Shown: piece by piece, positions 19,492-31,103 of the stretch
How positions within the stretch are numbered: the stretch's first letter is position 1
How the letters are laid out: each line of letters begins with the position of its first letter
Assembly (NCBI GenBank): GCA_030762175.1
Contig: CM060834.1
Span: 70,154,001 to 70,218,000 of the forward strand
Direction of reading: 5' to 3'
Source of the DNA: Metallyticus violacea
Lineage: Eukaryota > Arthropoda > Insecta > Mantodea > Metallyticidae
Length of the DNA stretch: 64,000 nt
Translations under genes and position numbers: made by a program
Notes under the pieces: model-generated
Database searches by the model: none
Told to the model about the DNA's origin: nothing
What the model saw: the letters and a program-made list of their open reading frames with translations, nothing else

Positions 19492-22400
19492 ATGTCACAG
19501 GCATATAACATTCTTACCCTGAATATTAGTAATATTCAAACTCCTGAAAAATTTCGTCTTCTTGCAAAAACTTTTCATTCTCTGGATATTGACATTGCTC
19601 TTCTACAGGAGGTAAGTTCTCCGTTTATAACTCGCTTATATGGATATAATGCTGAAATTAATACTGATTTTGTTACCCGTGGTACTGCCATATTGCTTAA
19701 AGATCACTTGCAATATACGGATGTGCGTATGACTGCAAATTTTAGGGGTATCAGTCTTATCCTAGGGAATCTCAATATTATCAATGTGTATGGTCCTTCT
19801 GGCACCCATATGCGGAAGGAAAGACAAAAATTCTTTGCTGAAGAAGTAGCATCTTTGTTTTCTAATTCTTCTCATGTGTTATTAGGGGGCGATTTTAATA
19901 CTGTTTTATCTCCTAAAGATTGCACAGGGGTTTACTTGCCTTGTCCTGCATTTGTAGGTTTAGTTCATCGACTTCAGTTACGCGATACATGGGAAGTCGT
20001 GAATCGTGATCGTCCGCGTTACACATTTCAACGCAATCTCTCCGGAGCACGACTCGATCGCATTTATGTTGATCGCGCTCTTTGTATTAGTACTGTGGAT
20101 ATATGTCCGACAGAACTCTCTGATCATTGTGGATATCTTACTTCCATTACGCCACCTGCGTCCTCTTCCTCATATGGTCGTGGTTACTGGAAACTTAATG
20201 TGCAGATTCTTTCTGACAAAGATGTTCAGGAACTCTTTGCAGAGCGGTGGCGCTGTTGGACTTATCAGCAACGATTTTACTCTACTAAACTGGAATGGTG
20301 GCTTGTCATCAAAACAAAGATAAAACGGTTTCTGCAATATGTATCTGGTGATAAATACCGCAGAAAACAGTGTTATCGCCAGTTTCTTTATGGGGTATTG
20401 CGAAATCTGTACAGTCGCCCTGTGGTTGATACACATTGCAGTGTTGAAATAAAAAGAATTAAAGCTCGAATTCTTAAACTTCAACTGGACGATTTGAGGG
20501 GCACTCAGCTGCGTTCCCGAGCTACGTTCGTTCATATGGAATCTCCGTCCATATATTATGTCCGTGAACAACGGCGTGCCAGGCGTAAATATATTCATAG
20601 CATTCACAATGACTCCCATGGTTCTGTAAGTAGCCAAATGGATATCCGTTCTGTTGTGTTTGAATATTTTCTGAAGCTATATTCTGATATCACCCTGACG
20701 AACTCCTTAGTACAGAGGAAATTACGGTTCCAACCTCTTCTGGGCCCAGTGATAATATTCCTCCTTTTACCATGGCGGAACTGCATGCAACTTTAGTTGC
20801 CTGTCCTCGAAATAAATCACCTGGAGTAAATGGACTACCTGCAGAATTTTACTCTGCATTTTGGCCGTTGCTGAAGGATGCACTTCTTGCAATTTTCAAT
20901 GAGCTACTGTGTACCACCTTCATTCCCTCTGCATTTGTCCACGGTGTATTGGTCCTAGTACCTAAATGTAGCTATCCCAATATTGCACAGGACTTTCGTC
21001 CTTTAACAATGCTCAATACTGATTATAAATTGTTCATGCGTTGTATTAAATATCGCTTATCACCAATGATTGTTGATATTCTTGCACCGGTTCAACAGTC
21101 CATTCGACGTGGAGGCAACATACTGTATGCCTTGTATGCTCTTCGTGACGCTTTTAGCGACACTCATATTTCGCGACTTGGGAAACTTTTGATCTCTTTG
21201 GACTTTGACCATGCATTTGACCGGGTGAAACATAGTTATTTAATTAAAACTATGATGCACTTAGGAATCCCTGATACATACTGCTACCTCATTCGCAATA
21301 TATTAAAAGCAGCTACTTCCAAAATTTGAGTGAACGGCTATTTCACTCATTCCTTTCCTGTGAGAGCGTCTGTCAGACAGGGCTGTCCGATGGCTATGCA
21401 CTTGTTTGTGATGTCCATTGAACCTCTCCTAAGAAAATTACAACAGTGCCTTCTTTCTGATGGTCACTCCCTTATTAGAGCATTTGCTGATGATGTCACT
21501 TTGCTGATCTCGCGTGGTTCTCTTCTTCCTCATATTCACGAAATTGTGAATAATTATTGTAGAGATTCTGGAGCGCTACTGAATGTGAATAAATCAAGAT
21601 ATATGCTCGTTGGCTCTACTTCTACAGTCCCACCTTTGTGGATATCTATGGCTTCAGTCATTAAAATATTGGGTATTACGTTTTTTATCCACGCTACCGG
21701 CGACCATTCAATATAATTGGAACTGTGTTATTAACAGTGTTCGTAAAGTTCTTCAAGAGCATCACTTTCGTTCCCTTAATTTGTTACAACGTGTTCATTT
21801 TGTTAATATATTCTCACTATCCAAAGTATGGTTTGTGAGTCAGGTTCTGCCGTTACCATCCATCTTTGGCGCTAAGTTGAAATCGGCTACAGGATGGTTT
21901 ATTTGGAAAGGTTTTTTGTTACGAGTACCTAGAAATCAACTCACACTTCCAACCTCTGAAGGGGGTCTAAATGCCATTGATCCACAGGCAAAAGCTGATT
22001 GTCTGTTTCTCCGGACAAACTGGGCACACCTAGGAGACTATGGCGATTCTTATAGTCATCAGTTTCTCACCCAGTGGTTGTCGGAACACCGTCTCAAGAA
22101 TCCACCAGATCTTCGAGGGTTGCCGATTCATGCACCCCAGGTTAAGAAGCTACTTCAGTTAATCGCATACTGTCCTGTCGACCTACATGGCCAACCACCG
22201 AAAACCAGAGACTTGTATACTGCCTGGTTATTCCAATTGCCGGCTTCCAAAGTAGTTCTCCAACATCCAGTGTACAACTGGCGCCGAATCTTGTCCAACA
22301 TTCGACATCCTGCACTCAACACTTACCAAAGGAGTGTCTGGTACCAACTGGTGAATAATCTCTTCCCTACCAATGAGCGTCTACATCGTATTGGAATGAA

Positions 22401-22647
22401 GATATCTCCTAACTGTGATGCTTGCGGCCTTCAAGATACAATACTCCATCGTTTAGAATGTGGTGCTGCTGCATCAGCATGGCGGAGGGTGCAGGCCAAG
22501 ATCCTTCGGTTCCTGGACGTCTCTGAGAAATGTTTTGAACCCCATTATTTGATATTTCCAGTATTCAGTTGGTCCTCAGTAGCTCAACGAATGGCAGTGT
22601 TGCGATGTATTGGACAATATTTACTTGAGTTTGAAGATTTAATTTAA
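19492..22647 (+). pseudogene. ORF2 of the L1/Tx1-like element (endonuclease and reverse transcriptase)
   Basis: It starts at the ATG at 19492, although the frame is open from 19417, overlapping the ORF1 end. Endonuclease motifs: LLQEVSS near 19596-19616, GGDFNT near 19885-19902, RLDRIYVD near 20053, LSDHC near 20116-20130. Reverse transcriptase: NKSPGVNGLPAEFY near 20812-20853, DFRPLTMLNTDYKL, SLDFDHAFDRVKHSYL, SVRQGCP near 21370-21390 and catalytic FADD at 21483-21494. C-terminus: a CDACGLQDTILHRLEC zinc motif at 22414-22461. Lesions: frame change near 20700, TGA at 21327-21329, second frame change near 21690. The enzyme nicks the target and copies the RNA in place. FADD in place of YADD is the usual variant in L1/Tx1 elements. 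Confidence 0.85.
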
Positions 22648-22889
22648 AAAAAAATAAAAAAAAATTAAATTAAAAAAAAAAAACAGTTGAACCACCACTC
22701 AGACGCCGCATCACGCCTGCAGCCGTAGAAGAGGCTGTATGTGTAGATGTGTACCTTTTATTATGTTGTTTCTTAATTTAACTTGATTATTAAAATATCA
22801 TTGTTAAAATGTTTTGAGTCCAAACTTCCAAATTTTCATAGATGGAAAATAAATGTAAAAACTACTAACATGTAAATAAAAAAAAAAAA

Positions 22890-23110
22890 GTCGTAGAAAC
22901 TAAGTAATGCGAACTAGCAGTTGAGTTCTAAGCATTCCTACTGAGCTTGTTAACACTAGAAACTGAGTATGCACGCGTACTTAAGGACAAGAACTGAATA
23001 ATTGAGTCTTCGCAACTAAAACTGTAAACTGAGTCTGCACGCGTAGCTTAATACTGAATAAACTGAACCTTCGCAACTGAGTCTGTTAACTGCTTCGAAG
23101 CTGAGTAACT
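22890..23110 (+). repeat. Degenerate tandem repeat, about 65-bp unit
   Basis: After the retrotransposon tail the words aaactgagtatgcacgcgta (near 22961) and aaactgagtctgcacgcgta (near 23027) recur. Each is followed by a diverged gaactgaataattgagtctt or aaactgaaccttcgcaactg stretch, and a partial third unit runs to about 23105. A related but weaker match (gaaactgcgtgactgcatac) lies near 18120 at the 5' edge of the retrotransposon. Confidence 0.6.
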
Positions 23111-23905
23111 TCGTTAGGAATATTTCCCCTTATATACTGTCTTTGTATCGCGGTAGCGTGGCTTTCTTAACTCACACGGGGTTTCATGAACAATCCGACG
23201 GGCGCTGGGCTCTCAAAATTACTGACTATGATAGGGGAGTTCTAGCTCACCTACATGCGCTAATATTTAACATTTAAAAACCTTCTCCTCCGATAGGTTG
23301 ACATTAAAACAGGGGATCACGTGGTATGAAAGGTCGGTCACTCGTTAACGGCCTCCTCAGGAATTTTTAACGACTCAGAAAGGATATCGCAGCTAGCAGG
23401 AATGCAAAAGGCTTTGTTCCTGTCTTACACTCGACCAGGTTGCTCTTTTCATTGTCAACGTCGGTAAACTTCACCTAAGGCTAGTTTCTAATAGCATCAG
23501 GTAGCATTTCCTGTACAGACATTTCTCTGTTACACATAATATTACTTTACACATATTATCTATTATTACATATTGCTACCTAGTTTCCACAAGATATTAA
23601 ACGTTATATACTTATTACAATTTGTGTCATAAGCATATTTGCTTACTAGCCGGGGGGGGGGGTGTGAAGAACTGTTACGCTTTGTAGAATTTTAATAGTA
23701 TTTCTTTAGTCGTTTTCTGATTCAAAGTTTTTTTTTATTTTTCCGTAGATTTGATTGAATTTATTCATTTTATTACTTACATCTAAATATAGTATTTTGT
23801 TTTTTCCCGGAGTGTTTTGCCAGCCGGCTCTCGGTGATTAGCGGAAGGTTAAAAGAATAAAACAAATCAGCCATACAACAATACATAAAACAATTTAAGA
23901 GGCTC
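23111..23905. other. Unassigned stretch, possible LTR or promoter-like sequence
   Basis: This is moderately G+C-rich at first: ccccttatatactgtctttg near 23128, ctcacacggggtttcatg near 23172, a G-run of about 10 at 23653-23662, then A/T-rich. The direct repeats upstream plus a TATA-like word could suit a solo LTR. No TG...CA boundaries with a duplication were found. Confidence 0.3.
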
Positions 23906-23921
23906 ATTACTTACTAAATTA

Positions 23922-24110
23922 TTAAACGGGATGTTGAAACTGCCTGCCTTCATTCTTCACACAAATTTGGCCTCTCTTTTGAAAGTTATTCATCGCTCGT
24001 TGTAGTTCATTTTGAGATATGCAGACAATTTCCTGATGAATATTATGCTTGAGTTCTTGTATGGTGTGCTGGTTTGTCTTGTAAAGACACACTGCTGTAC
24101 CTTTTCAAAA
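23922..24110 (-). mobile_element. Tc1/mariner-superfamily transposase, C-terminal fragment
   Basis: The minus strand gives HTIQELKHNIHQEIVCISQN then ELQRAMNNFQKRGQICVKNE, ending GRQFQHPV and stop. This matches the C-terminal helices seen in the plus-strand copy at 1858-2063. The catalytic core is absent. Confidence 0.65.
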
Positions 24111-25261
24111 ACAGAGGCTTAATACATTTTATGTATATTGCCAAATTAAGAAACCGAACAACACACATTCTCGGGAACGACAGTCATCAAGGTCAAAAAA
24201 TAAGTAAGCAGGCTTGCAATCCCTTCTACAATGCGGCAAACGAGTCGGGTCTCACTCATAGCAAAAACTCTCCACCGTAGGGGAAAGCATCAATGGTCAC
24301 ACGGTAGATGATGCAGTCTACATAGTTAAAACTATTTACTTGTTCTATAATGTATTGTTTATAATGATGTTTCATATTATTTTTGTTTTCCTTTTGGACT
24401 GTCATTACATTATTTTTTTTTCAGGTGAGATTGAAAGTTATATTTTACGCACGACTGGTTGAGATTAAACATTTTAAATTACAGTTCCATCGTCTGTTTT
24501 TACGATACAAAACCTCATCGTATACATATCGTAATGTTTTAAGATATGTTTCATGTCTTAATTTATTTGTATAGCCCCATTTCTATTATTAAAGAATTTC
24601 ATCTTTGTAAATATTTAAATTATGGGCGATAAACTACACCCTTGTCTGATTGCTTAATTTGTCTGTACAATATTATTAATCATTCCCTAATTTAAAACTA
24701 TTTTTGCAATCTTGTAAAGATTTTTAACTGACTTGAAAAGGCGTTGCGGAATACCTCTTTTTTCTAAAATGAACTGTATGAAATAAACAACACTTTTCCA
24801 CAAAAACGTTTGATGATGTATTACATATCTTGTTAGATTCAGTCTAGTTGAAAACGTTTCTTTCTTTGTAAAATGATGCTCACCAACAAAAGATATAGTT
24901 TAATAGTAAGCAATATAGAATAAATTTTATAACGTAGTTAGTAGCTAATCACTACAAGGGTACACTAGATGGCACACTAATGGGTACTTTCTGATTATTG
25001 TTAGGATTAGTCCGAATGCTTCATCATGGGTAACACACACTTTTTAAAAAAATATTTCTCATAAGTTCAAAATTTCCAGATGTTTGACATAAGATGTAAA
25101 TGAAAGCATAAATAATTCTGTTTGATGTTCATTTTTTCACCTAAAAATTACATAAAATTTCGTTCACGGTGTATTATAAATTTTGAGAAAAGGTACATTA
25201 AATTGGTGTTAATGGTTTGTAACAATATGTTCACAGTTGTTAACAACAATACATAAAATGG
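24111..25261. other. A/T-rich spacer, nothing recognised
   Basis: Open frames here are short and A/T-biased; no shared repeat was found. Confidence 0.5.
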
Positions 25262-25515
25262 GACGGCCACGGTTGGTCGAGGTTGTTATGGCACAGACTG
25301 GTGAGCGGGAGGTAATAGGTTTGCCCACAGGACCGTACGCCCTCCCTGACAAGTTATTCTCAGTCCTAATAGTGGCAAATGCCGGAGAGGTACTCTGAAC
25401 TTAGGCCTGGGACGCTTCCTTTCTTAAAAAAAAAAAACACATTTCCCAACTTCTCATTTTATTTAATGTATCATAAATGCCCACCGCCTGTGATATTTCA
25501 GCAGTATACTATAAT
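25262..25515 (+). mobile_element. SINE-A copy 5
   Basis: Head ggacggccacggttggtcga, body gcaaatgccggagaggtact and acttaggcctgggacgcttc, an internal A-run, then tgcccaccgcctgtgatatt. The 3' tail motif is degraded and no target duplication is clear. Confidence 0.82.
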
Positions 25516-26809
25516 GAGAAACTGATTTATGAAGTTGGTTTAAAGAAAATATGCTATTTTTGTAGTGTCATACGTTAATGGCCCCTTACACCATTTATTG
25601 GCAGAAAACAAACGAGAAAAGAGGAAAGCGTCCATTTATTTCTAATATGATACATCCTTTAGCAGAAATAATGTATTCACTGCCATGGCTCACATACGAG
25701 AATGTCTACTTGACTTGGTCTAAATTCATTTCTCAGTTAGGGAGTTACCTGAGTAAGGATTTTTGCCAAAAAAAGGTGGGGATAACCAGATTACCCTTTA
25801 ACCTCTGCCATTACAAATGGGAGGGAGGGAAGTCATCAAACAAAGTGCTTATAAAATAGATACTTGCAATCTATTCCTCGCGATGCAAGGGCCACGCCCG
25901 CATCATGTATGAAGTTGCATATAAAGCAAAGCCAAAAGATTAAATGCTCGAATAAATAAACTTTTATACCCATGTAAATTAAGCGTGTAAGTCCGTCTAT
26001 TGTAGGCCCCAGGCAATATTTCCTGAATAAACTGAAGCTTGCGGGCTCATTTGTGCCATCGTGTTTTTAAATCCCAAACACTTTGGTAATTGTTGGAGTT
26101 TAGTAAAATAATATTCTTAGCCTCGCAAACATCTGCTTTCAAACTATCACAGGCTAATGGAAATTCTTTTTCTTTTACTTTACCGGAAGAATTCACGAGG
26201 CATTTTTTTCTACATTTTCGTCAGTGTTACCACATTACGAACCTGTTTGGCAAATTTCAGCTAGACCTACTCCTTTTTAATTTAAAGAGACATTAACAAA
26301 ACTTGTCAGACAGAAATGGACAGATATTTGCTCACTGCTTCCGCATAACATAACAGTTTGGAGTTTGATGGATATATACAGAAAGCGTGGAAAAACTTGC
26401 GGAAATTGATATAGAATATAAATACATGTATAAAGTTCATATGAATATATGGTCAAATTTAATAGTCTTTTAGTATTTTTTACTATTTTGTAATTTTTAC
26501 TTAGCCATGTATTCACAAAATAGCCATTGGGTTTAACCAGACTTACAAGTGCCACTTCATAGACTGTCATTATTCCAACCGCTGGCTAAGGTTAACATTC
26601 TTATTGCAGATGAAAAATGTTCAAGTTTTAAAGTTCTTTAAACAATGACTTTTAAATGACCCCACGAAGAGAACTAGAAGAACAGAATATTGATTTCCTT
26701 GACATATTCAGTTGTTTAGGAATTGCTGAATATGAATCGTTCTACTTCTTTCCTTGGGTTCTCGAAGAGTCAAGACCGGCTGGAAAGCTGTTTCCTCTGC
26801 CTCCTAGAG
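25516..26809. other. Spacer with unrecognised short open frames
   Basis: A 93-codon ATG frame at 25578-25859 has no recognised motif and no supporting splice or polyadenylation context. A 9-bp inverted repeat (catattcag and ctgaatatg) lies at 26702-26733. Otherwise A/T-rich and empty. Confidence 0.35.
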
Positions 26810-27001
26810 ACTTCATGAATAGAGGACGTTAATGAAAGAGGCACTTCGGCCCCCGCCATTAAGCGATTTTCGAGAGCTGAGTGGACCCACTCCAGACTCA
26901 AAATCTTTCCGGGACCCTTCAGCTCCTAGACCGGGAAGTGGTAGAATCTCTCTAGCAGTAGGAGAAAAGTGAGGCGGTACTACATCTTGCATGAATAACA
27001 T
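26810..27001 (-). mobile_element. Possible transposase fragment
   Basis: The minus strand reads FMQDVVPPHFSPTAREIL, close to the QDGAPPH catalytic block of the insect transposases at 1-412 and 31104-32577. The following residues are glycine/serine-rich and do not clearly continue the family. The G+C content is well above the flanks. A fragment of a related element is the simplest reading. Confidence 0.4.
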
Positions 27002-29927
27002 ATGACGTATTCAGTTTAATGGAACTGCTTCCAACAAAACATGTAAATGATACAACGCTTCGTGTAAAATAAAGTATCAATTATCGTTAATTATTTCATT
27101 CCATACGTTAAAACTGCAGAAATCAGCAGAAGAAACCGCAGTATCTATCCTCAGGAAACACGGCATGATAATGTTAGCACCCTCTCTCGGACAGAATATT
27201 GTAAACGAATGAACAAAAACGGTAATCTGTTGTTGGTGCTTGTTTCCAAAACTGCCCAAATAATATTGTGAAAATTCTGAAATCCATTCTGTGACAGCCG
27301 TGGTAAGTAACAGAGTGCGTTAATTACAAGCATAATATATCAGCAATGTAATGAGAAAATGACTAGTTTACCAGTACACGCATACAAGCACACAATAGAC
27401 CTTAACAAGCAGTTCCTCAGAGGTTTCGCACACGTTAACATTATGCATATCACCATAAAGCAATCGTTAACTTCTAGCTGACACTCGCTTAGACCCATTA
27501 GCATGTAATGCCACTTTTGCACTGAAATTATTACCCGAAGGATTACTTTAACTTTCAGAGCTCTTTAATGATTACTTAATAATTACATTCTTAATTTTTT
27601 TGCAAATAACGCCAACAGTTTATCTTAATGTGTCAAAAGTAGGAAGCAGATTGTCAATTTTTTCCTACAATCTCTTATTTTCGTTAAAGGGAATCCTTTG
27701 ATTCCTCTTTAAAGCATTAAATAGAATTAAAAATCAAATCAAATGAAGTCACCAAGTCCATTACTTGTGTTCTGCTGAGAGTACTTTAAAAAGTTTAAGT
27801 TTCAGGAGTTTAATTTTCTTTATTGCTAAAGTAGCATGGAACATTTATCTCCCCACTGCTCTTCATTTGGAAATAATTACCAGCGATATGTCATATAATG
27901 TTCAAAGAATAAAGGTAAAAGAAAATGCCGTAACAAGAAAGTTGTAAACACCGCAATGTTTGGCTAGAAGCGTAACAATGTCAGTTAATTAGAAATACAT
28001 GACACGTGTTTTAAGTTTCTAGGGAGAACTCTTTTAAACATGCAACAATATTCAAATTTTTATTGGGTTTAACAGACTGGGAAGATCGGAGAGCAGGAAA
28101 AAAACAGAAGAGCTCGCTGGGAATGGGTAGATATTGATTTAGAGCTAGTCTCCCACGGCGAAAATGCAAAACATTTCAAACTAATTTGCAGTTAATTACA
28201 ATTGTAAAGGTCCTTGATTAAACTATAAAACGAAGGAGGCAAGAGAGAGAATTCATTCGACGGACCTTTTATAAGGTTGGTGAGCCTGCATTTCCATGAT
28301 ACAAATAAACCAATCAACTACCAGAGAGGGGCTTTCTATCAGCTAGGCGGTCAACATCAGAGTTGGCTATTGAAGGTAGGCTGGACTTGCCAGGTTAATT
28401 AGAATACCAAATAAAGGATTTCTGCCAAAGCTTGCCGACAGAACATTATCATGTAAAGTAAACCAATAGAGCATAATTTTATAAACATCACTAGCATATA
28501 AAACTCATCTCGGAATTATATGCTGCTTATACATACTGTAAATAATACCTTCAGCTGTCGGATATCAGAAAATATATTTAACGAGAAGAGACATTAAACT
28601 CTTTTCAATGAAACCTACACACTTTATTTTATTTAAGATTCAACAATTCAGCCTTTATGAATCGATTTTAGATTATATTTATTTCCATTACACCGAGGAT
28701 AACGCTTGTAAGCTTTAAGTTAGATTTGTTTTTATTTTTTATTTTTATTTATTTAAATAGCATTAAGTTCACAAATATTACAATATGTCCTGATTCTGTT
28801 CTAGGTCAATATTTTAACTCGGGCTGATACAAACTTTTTCATTAACATCTTAATTTTCGCCATTCATCTAACTACATTCAACAGTGTTTTAAGCCTCAGT
28901 CCTCGGTTCATCAGTTCATTAGTAGTTTCCTAGTTCATCAGTAGTTTCCTACTGATATATCTAGAGAACTTTGGCACAGTCCTTTCTTCTAAATAAAGAA
29001 ATAATATAATAACATAAACTAAATCATTATATGCAATCAAATAATCACCCAAAACAGCAACAAATCTGTCCTCGTTTGTAAAACGCCTGCCCTTAACCAA
29101 TTTGCTTACATACATATAGATTCAAACTTTTAATTTAGTATATATTATCACAGTATCACCCCCACTCAATTACACAAGGCAAAGACAGTCCAACTCACAG
29201 ATCTTCTATCCTCACTGACCATAACATTTGTTCTTAACTCTATACAGACATTTCCCAAGATTCCTAATTTATTTTTGGTCACCGAACATTTTCTTTGCTG
29301 CAAATTGCTCCTTTAACTCCAACCATTTGCCGTGTGTTGTTTTTTGTCTCCATTCACTTGTTTCTGAGCTTTCAAACAAAACATGTTTTGCATTTTTCAA
29401 ATTTCCACATACGCTCACATTACTTCAAAACCACTTAAGCTTCAGATTTCTAATTTAAACCATGCCCCCCCTTCTTTCTCCTGTTTATTACACTTACTAA
29501 CGTATTTTCTCCTTTAAAATCCTCTTTTATCTCCGATAGAACACTAGTGACCTCTTCTCCTCACTATAGATGCAGTATCAGTCCATCTATATCCTCAAAT
29601 CTTATTCTAATCTGTTTCCAAAAATCTCCCTGCAGATTACTTCTTCTTAGCCATATATCACCCATTTCATTCCTTGTTAACAGTTTCTCATCTTTGTTAG
29701 CCCAATAAAAATATCTTATCCCAGACTTCTGAAATGAGTTGTTTATGAACATTCTTGATATATAGAAAGAACTACTACATTATTCTAATAGAATATCCAC
29801 AAATATTAAGATTTACATTGTGCCCATATCAATAGATAACACTAGCAAGGTAACAAAACGATTGCAAAATACTCATTTGAAAACCTTTCACTGTTTTATC
29901 CAGGAAAAATAGAAAATCAATTCATTC
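27002..29927. other. Long A/T-rich spacer
   Basis: No gene or shared repeat was recognised. A short imperfect tandem duplication (gttcattagtagtttcctag, then gttcatcagtagtttcctac) occurs at 28914-28953. Confidence 0.45.
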
Positions 29928-30240
29928 GTGGCAGTGGTACAAACACTTACTGAGGTGTACGCACGCAAAAGGCAACTTTCGTTTAGTCTGGGCAAGTATA
30001 CATCAGATTCCAAGCAGAATGTTTGCTATTTAAGCAAGCGTATGGGAAATATTGAAATGAGGTATGAACAGAGGCACATATCAGCCCTAAGAGTGCTTGA
30101 AGTGGTCATATCTCGGGGCAATGAAAATGCAGACCGTATGGCTAAGAAGGGCTGTGAAGAACTGAAGCCGCTGGTGGTATCTTATAATTATGGGTGCTGC
30201 CAGATACTGAACGAACAGAAAGAATAAAGAATATTGGCAT
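29928..30240 (+). mobile_element. Possible RNase H fragment of a non-LTR retrotransposon
   Basis: The open frame ends its core with VVISRGNENADRMAKKGCEE. This matches the RNase H C-terminal motif (G-N-E-x-A-D-x-x-A-K-x-G) of jockey/R1/I-type retrotransposons. The upstream part is only weakly RNase H-like. No reverse transcriptase was found next to it, so it is an isolated relic. Confidence 0.5.
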
Positions 30241-30784
30241 TCGATTAAAGAATGCAAATTTTTAAAGACCATGTAAGAGGGATCTAGCAAGGGTAAGTCA
30301 AAACAGCTGTTCTGGATCAGGATTACTTACAGATATCAAATAATATATCTCATATTTAAGATGTCAGAAAGATGTGCAAATCTAGCTAATTTAAAAGGTC
30401 GCACCTTTAGTAATCATTTTTGGACTTTACGCTATCTTCCTCAAGCCTCTTTAGAGAGCCTGTCCTTCTTGAAAGCTACAGGATCGTTGAAGAGACTAAC
30501 ACAGGAGATGCACTAACGATTCTAGAAGTCGAAATGCTTGGGTCAGTTATTTGAACCAAAGGTAAAGATTTATTCGCATCTACGCGACACAATGCATTGT
30601 TTACTTTCACATATCTTTGCATTTTAAAATTGAAAAATTTCATAGAAAATATTTAAAAACGCTTGTAAATATTGATGATGGTTTCTTTGGACAATAGAGA
30701 ACCGCGATGTAGTCCATTTTCAAGCCGAGCATTGGAAATCACCGAAGTACATTACGCTGACAAAAAATATATTTTTTAAAAAAT
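30241..30784. other. A/T-rich spacer, nothing recognised
   Basis: It may contain decayed continuation of the RNase H-bearing element, but no motif is clear. Confidence 0.4.
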
Positions 30785-30840
30785 AGTTTTAATGCCCGTT
30801 TTTTTCTATTCAGACACCATAGGCTGTCATCGACTGGGTG
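30785..30840 (-). mobile_element. SINE-A 3'-end fragment
   Basis: The stretch tagttttaatgcccgttttt plus accataggctgtcatcgact resembles the reverse complement of the last 55 bp of SINE-A. It is short and diverged. Confidence 0.35.
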
Positions 30841-30849
30841 CCAGAAGGA

Positions 30850-31103
30850 AGTCATAATCCCTCAGTCTTCTGCATACATCTCAAATCTGCACTATCTTTC
30901 GACCTGTTTTCACTCCTTATCTTCACATCACAATTTAAACATCCAAGTAAATATCAATTTCATTCTCTCTACATCCTTATATTGAACCTCTCACTTTTCT
31001 TCATCCTTCACAGTGGTCGCTACTCGTCTCTGGAGCTCTCTGCCGTCTCACATCAAGGATTGCCGATTACAACGACAGTTTAGAACAGTGCTCGAAGATT
31101 ATA
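30850..31103 (+). mobile_element. CR1/L2-like retrotransposon 3' fragment
   Basis: The plus strand near 31005-31090 reads FTVVATRLWSSLPSHIKDCR, the CR1/L2 C-terminal hallmark, continuing as LQRQFRTVLEDYM. Upstream text is A/T-rich and degenerate, so the copy is 5'-truncated. A DNA transposon begins at 31104, just inside its 3' end. Confidence 0.65.

Larger units (their letters stand above)
18100..22889 (+). mobile_element. L1/Tx1-like non-LTR retrotransposon, nearly full length
   Basis: One element of about 4.8 kb has a 5' UTR of roughly 200 bp (start not sharply defined), ORF1 with a zinc knuckle, ORF2 with apurinic-type endonuclease, reverse transcriptase and C-terminal CCHC, then a 240-bp 3' UTR with AATAAA at 22848-22853 and an A-rich tail ending near 22889. 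ORF1 has one internal stop; ORF2 has one stop and about two frameshifts. That few lesions implies a comparatively recent insertion compared with the transposon relics around it. No clean target duplication was seen. Confidence 0.85.
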
